DNA of 64,000 nt from positions 62,001 through 126,000 of the forward strand of contig CANOCU010000002.1 in NCBI GenBank assembly GCA_947564645.1, read 5' to 3'. Source of the stretch: an uncultured Lachnospiraceae bacterium. GTDB taxonomy: Bacteria > Bacillota > Clostridia > Lachnospirales > Lachnospiraceae. This document shows, piece by piece, positions 61,902-64,000 of the stretch; within the stretch, counting starts at the first letter, position 1, and each line of letters opens with the position of its first letter. Position numbers and translations under genes: made by a program. A model generated the notes under the pieces. It did not search any database, had not been told where the DNA came from, and worked only from the letters and a program-made list of their open reading frames with translations.

Positions 61902-64000
61902 TTATTGTTCCGGTGGCGGCGCAGCCTCCTGTTGCTGCTGTTGGGCAGCCTGCTGCGCGGCAATGGCCCTTTGTTCCATTTCGGCCCGCTGTCCGTTGAC
62001 GACAGCTTCCCAGTCCGGATTGGCGAAGAACTCAGGGCTATGAGGGCACATGTTCATGGGAGCGGCGGGCGCCTGTATGACGCTTCCGTCTTCCGCCGTA
62101 GTCTCCGTGGGCTGTGGTGGTGCCGGTTGACCCGAGGCGGCGGAAGAGCCGCTTTGCAGGGAGATATCCTCCACCGGAGTCAGTTCCATAACACCTTCTG
62201 ATTTGAACGGGCAGGTTTCGTAAGCCGGCAGATTACAGTACTGGCAGATCTGACCGGAATAATGCACATCGCAGGTTGCCGTCGGAACGGTGCCTTCGGC
62301 AAAATATTCCGTGCGCATGGTACCGTTGCACAGTCCCTCTATCGGCAGCTTTCCGGAGCGGGCACAGACTGTCGCGGTCACGATACCGGAAGGAACCGAG
62401 AAGGACTGGCTGGGCAGCTCCTCATGAATCTTGGACATAACGGCGCGCCAGAGCTTCTTGGCCAGGTTCTTCTCATCACCGGACAGTTTGACGTTGTTGT
62501 CGAATCCGGCCCAGGTTGTGGCCGTATAGTATGGTGTGTAGCCTGAGAACCATACGTCATTGTAATCGGATGTGGTACCGGTCTTTCCGGCAATGGCCAT
62601 ACCGCCGAAATTAACGGAACCGCCGGTGCCGCTAGTGACAACATCCACCATGGCATCCGTCAAAAGGAAGGCGGTAGTCTCCTTAATAACCTGTCTGGAC
62701 TGTGGCGTCGTGTTGTCCAGAATGATATTCCCGTCGTGGTCAACGACCCTTGTATAGAGCTTGGGTTTGATATAGGTGCCGCCGTTTGCGATGCAGGCAT
62801 AAGCGGCATTCAGTTCTTCGTTGGTAACGCCGTTGGTGATACCGCCCAGGGCAAGTGCCTGTTGGATATCGGAATAAATCTTACCGTTGATCTCCTTGTT
62901 TTCCTCCAATGTGGTAAAACCGAAGTTAGTCAGATAATCAAAACCGAGCCTGGGAGTGATCTGGGTCAGAGTCTTGACGGCGACAATGTTCATGGATTGT
63001 GCGATTCCTGTCCGGAGAGAGGAAAGGCCTCTGTAAGCTTCGCCGTACCAGTTGGCGACCGGGCGTCCGTCCGCATAGTTAAAGGGTGCATCATTCATGA
63101 CGGTAGCCAGTGTCAGGCCGGCGCTGTCAAGAGCCGGTGCATAAGTGGAAACGACCTTAAAGGTGGAACCGGGCTGTCTTGCGGTATCAGTCGCACGGTT
63201 CAGGGTACGGCTGCCCAGCTTGGCGCCCCGGCCGCCTTCCATGGCGACAACATATCCTGTACTCTGATCGGCTACGACTAAAGATACCTGAGGCTGCGGC
63301 GTCAGGCTGACGTTTTCACCGAATACTTTGTCGCCGGAAGTCATGACCGCTTCCTTGTATAATTCGATATCCTGATAGGCTTCTTCCTGAGAAGTGTAGA
63401 TCAGGTTATAATTGGCGGAACGATTCTCGCGCCAGTAAGTGCGGAACATTTCCGTACTGTGATTCTCCCTGTCGCCATTGCTCTTCTCGATCGTCAGTTC
63501 ATAGTTCAGATACCATTTTGTATTGGCAGGGAAATTGCTTTCGTCTGCAAACGCTTCGTCACAGATCTTCTGGATCTTGGGATCCTGTGTGGAATAGATC
63601 TTCAGGCCGCCGCTGTAGAGCAGGGTATATGCCTGGGTCTCATTGTAACCGGCAGCGATCAGGTCTTCCAGGATATCATCCGTCAGTGCATCTACGAAAT
63701 ATGTATTGACGGTAGAATCATCGTTCTCGGAATCTGCGACCTGGATGCGGGAATAGACATCGTCCGCCAGAGCCTCCGCGCGCTGTTCCTGGGAGATATA
63801 TCCCTGATCAAGCATATCTTTGAGCACTTTCTCCCGGCGTTTCGCGTTCTCCTCCGGATGCGTGATGGGATTATAGCGGGAGGGATTCTGTGTGATCCCC
63901 GCGATGACCGCGCACTCCGACAGATTAAGATCGCTGACCGGTTTGTTGAAATAGCGCATGGAAGCCGCCTGGACACCCAGCGTGTTCTGGCCCAGGTTGA
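61902..64000 (-). CDS. Class A penicillin-binding protein (PBP1a-like), 5' part beyond window
   Basis: This minus-strand frame is open to the right window edge; the first visible residues, NTLGVQAASMRYFNKPVSDL, belong to the glycosyltransferase domain (PBP1 motif GVQAAS..YF). The transpeptidase domain has ARQPGSTFKVVS (serine), SMN and GKTGTTSDYNDVWF (KTG). The C-terminus is a Cys-rich zone (CDVHYSGQICQYC) and a low-complexity Q/A/P tail. It polymerises and cross-links peptidoglycan. At least 699 residues are visible; the TM anchor and start are missing. The internal ATG at 63959 is not the real start. Confidence 0.95.
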   Translation of the reverse strand, partial: NLGQNTLGVQAASMRYFNKPVSDLNLSECAVIAGITQNPSRYNPITHPEENAKRREKVLKDMLDQGYISQEQRAEALADDVYSRIQVADSENDDSTVNTYFVDALTDDILEDLIAAGYNETQAYTLLYSGGLKIYSTQDPKIQKICDEAFADESNFPANTKWYLNYELTIEKSNGDRENHSTEMFRTYWRENRSANYNLIYTSQEEAYQDIELYKEAVMTSGDKVFGENVSLTPQPQVSLVVADQSTGYVVAMEGGRGAKLGSRTLNRATDTARQPGSTFKVVSTYAPALDSAGLTLATVMNDAPFNYADGRPVANWYGEAYRGLSSLRTGIAQSMNIVAVKTLTQITPRLGFDYLTNFGFTTLEENKEINGKIYSDIQQALALGGITNGVTNEELNAAYACIANGGTYIKPKLYTRVVDHDGNIILDNTTPQSRQVIKETTAFLLTDAMVDVVTSGTGGSVNFGGMAIAGKTGTTSDYNDVWFSGYTPYYTATTWAGFDNNVKLSGDEKNLAKKLWRAVMSKIHEELPSQSFSVPSGIVTATVCARSGKLPIEGLCNGTMRTEYFAEGTVPTATCDVHYSGQICQYCNLPAYETCPFKSEGVMELTPVEDISLQSGSSAASGQPAPPQPTETTAEDGSVIQAPAAPMNMCPHSPEFFANPDWEAVVNGQRAEMEQRAIAAQQAAQQQQQEAAPPPEQ

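Overview
The window looks like a chromosomal segment of a spore-forming Clostridia member, most likely Lachnospiraceae. The evidence is the intermediate GC content, strong AGGAGG ribosome binding sites, a spoIIA-sigF-spoVA locus, a spo0H-type sigma factor, Val and Cys T-box leaders, YesMN/Lpl-type sugar uptake genes, and SGNG-repeat and VTC/DUF4956 proteins common in that family. No IS element, prophage or CRISPR array is visible. The species is not assigned.

Layout. 1-2.1 kb: the tail of an Rpn-type nuclease gene, then an OmpR-type two-component system. 2.2-19.5 kb: a carbohydrate island. It holds a LacI-controlled operon of two Gfo/Idh/MocA oxidoreductases, an allose-kinase-like ROK kinase and a LacI regulator. 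It also holds a second LacI regulator, an apiosidase-like glycoside hydrolase (DUF4038), two alpha/beta-hydrolase-fold proteins, a lipoprotein-dependent sugar ABC importer without its own ATPase, and a YesM/YesN sensor-regulator pair. 19.6-26.3 kb: two tandem ATPase + FtsX-type transporters of the kind usually found beside the two-component system at 0.3-2.1 kb. 26.4-31.4 kb: a PsiE-like membrane protein, two AAA ATPases fused to PD-(D/E)XK-type domains, and a MATE exporter. 31.5-39.5 kb: T-box-controlled valS, a FapA-family protein, folC, a 55-residue protein and a TPR protein.

39.6-45.6 kb is the sporulation locus: spoIIAA-spoIIAB-sigF, then a three-gene cassette (59-residue protein, RimK-like ATP-grasp ligase, FolC/Mur-like ligase), then a sigma-G-type promoter and spoVAA-AB-AC. 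The cassette lies where Bacillus has sigF directly followed by spoVAA, so it is the strongest candidate for an undescribed, sporulation-linked peptide-ligase pathway. 45.8-49.7 kb: a lipoprotein and a pantothenate/CoA cluster (ECF S component, coaX, coaBC).

49.8-59.3 kb follows the Bacillus order ispF-gltX-cysE-cysS-mrnC-rlmB-rae1-sigH with two substitutions. The gltX position holds a 145-bp MITE with an 8-bp target duplication and a MutS2-like gene lacking its Smr domain, preceded by a long leader (consensus promoter, 12-codon ORF, two terminator-like hairpins). The rae1 position holds an SGNH hydrolase with SGNG repeats. 59.3-64 kb: a VTC/DUF4956 pair, tRNA-Thr(GGU), a HAD phosphatase and most of a class A penicillin-binding protein running off the end.

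All functions are read from motifs, gene order and general knowledge; no database search was run.
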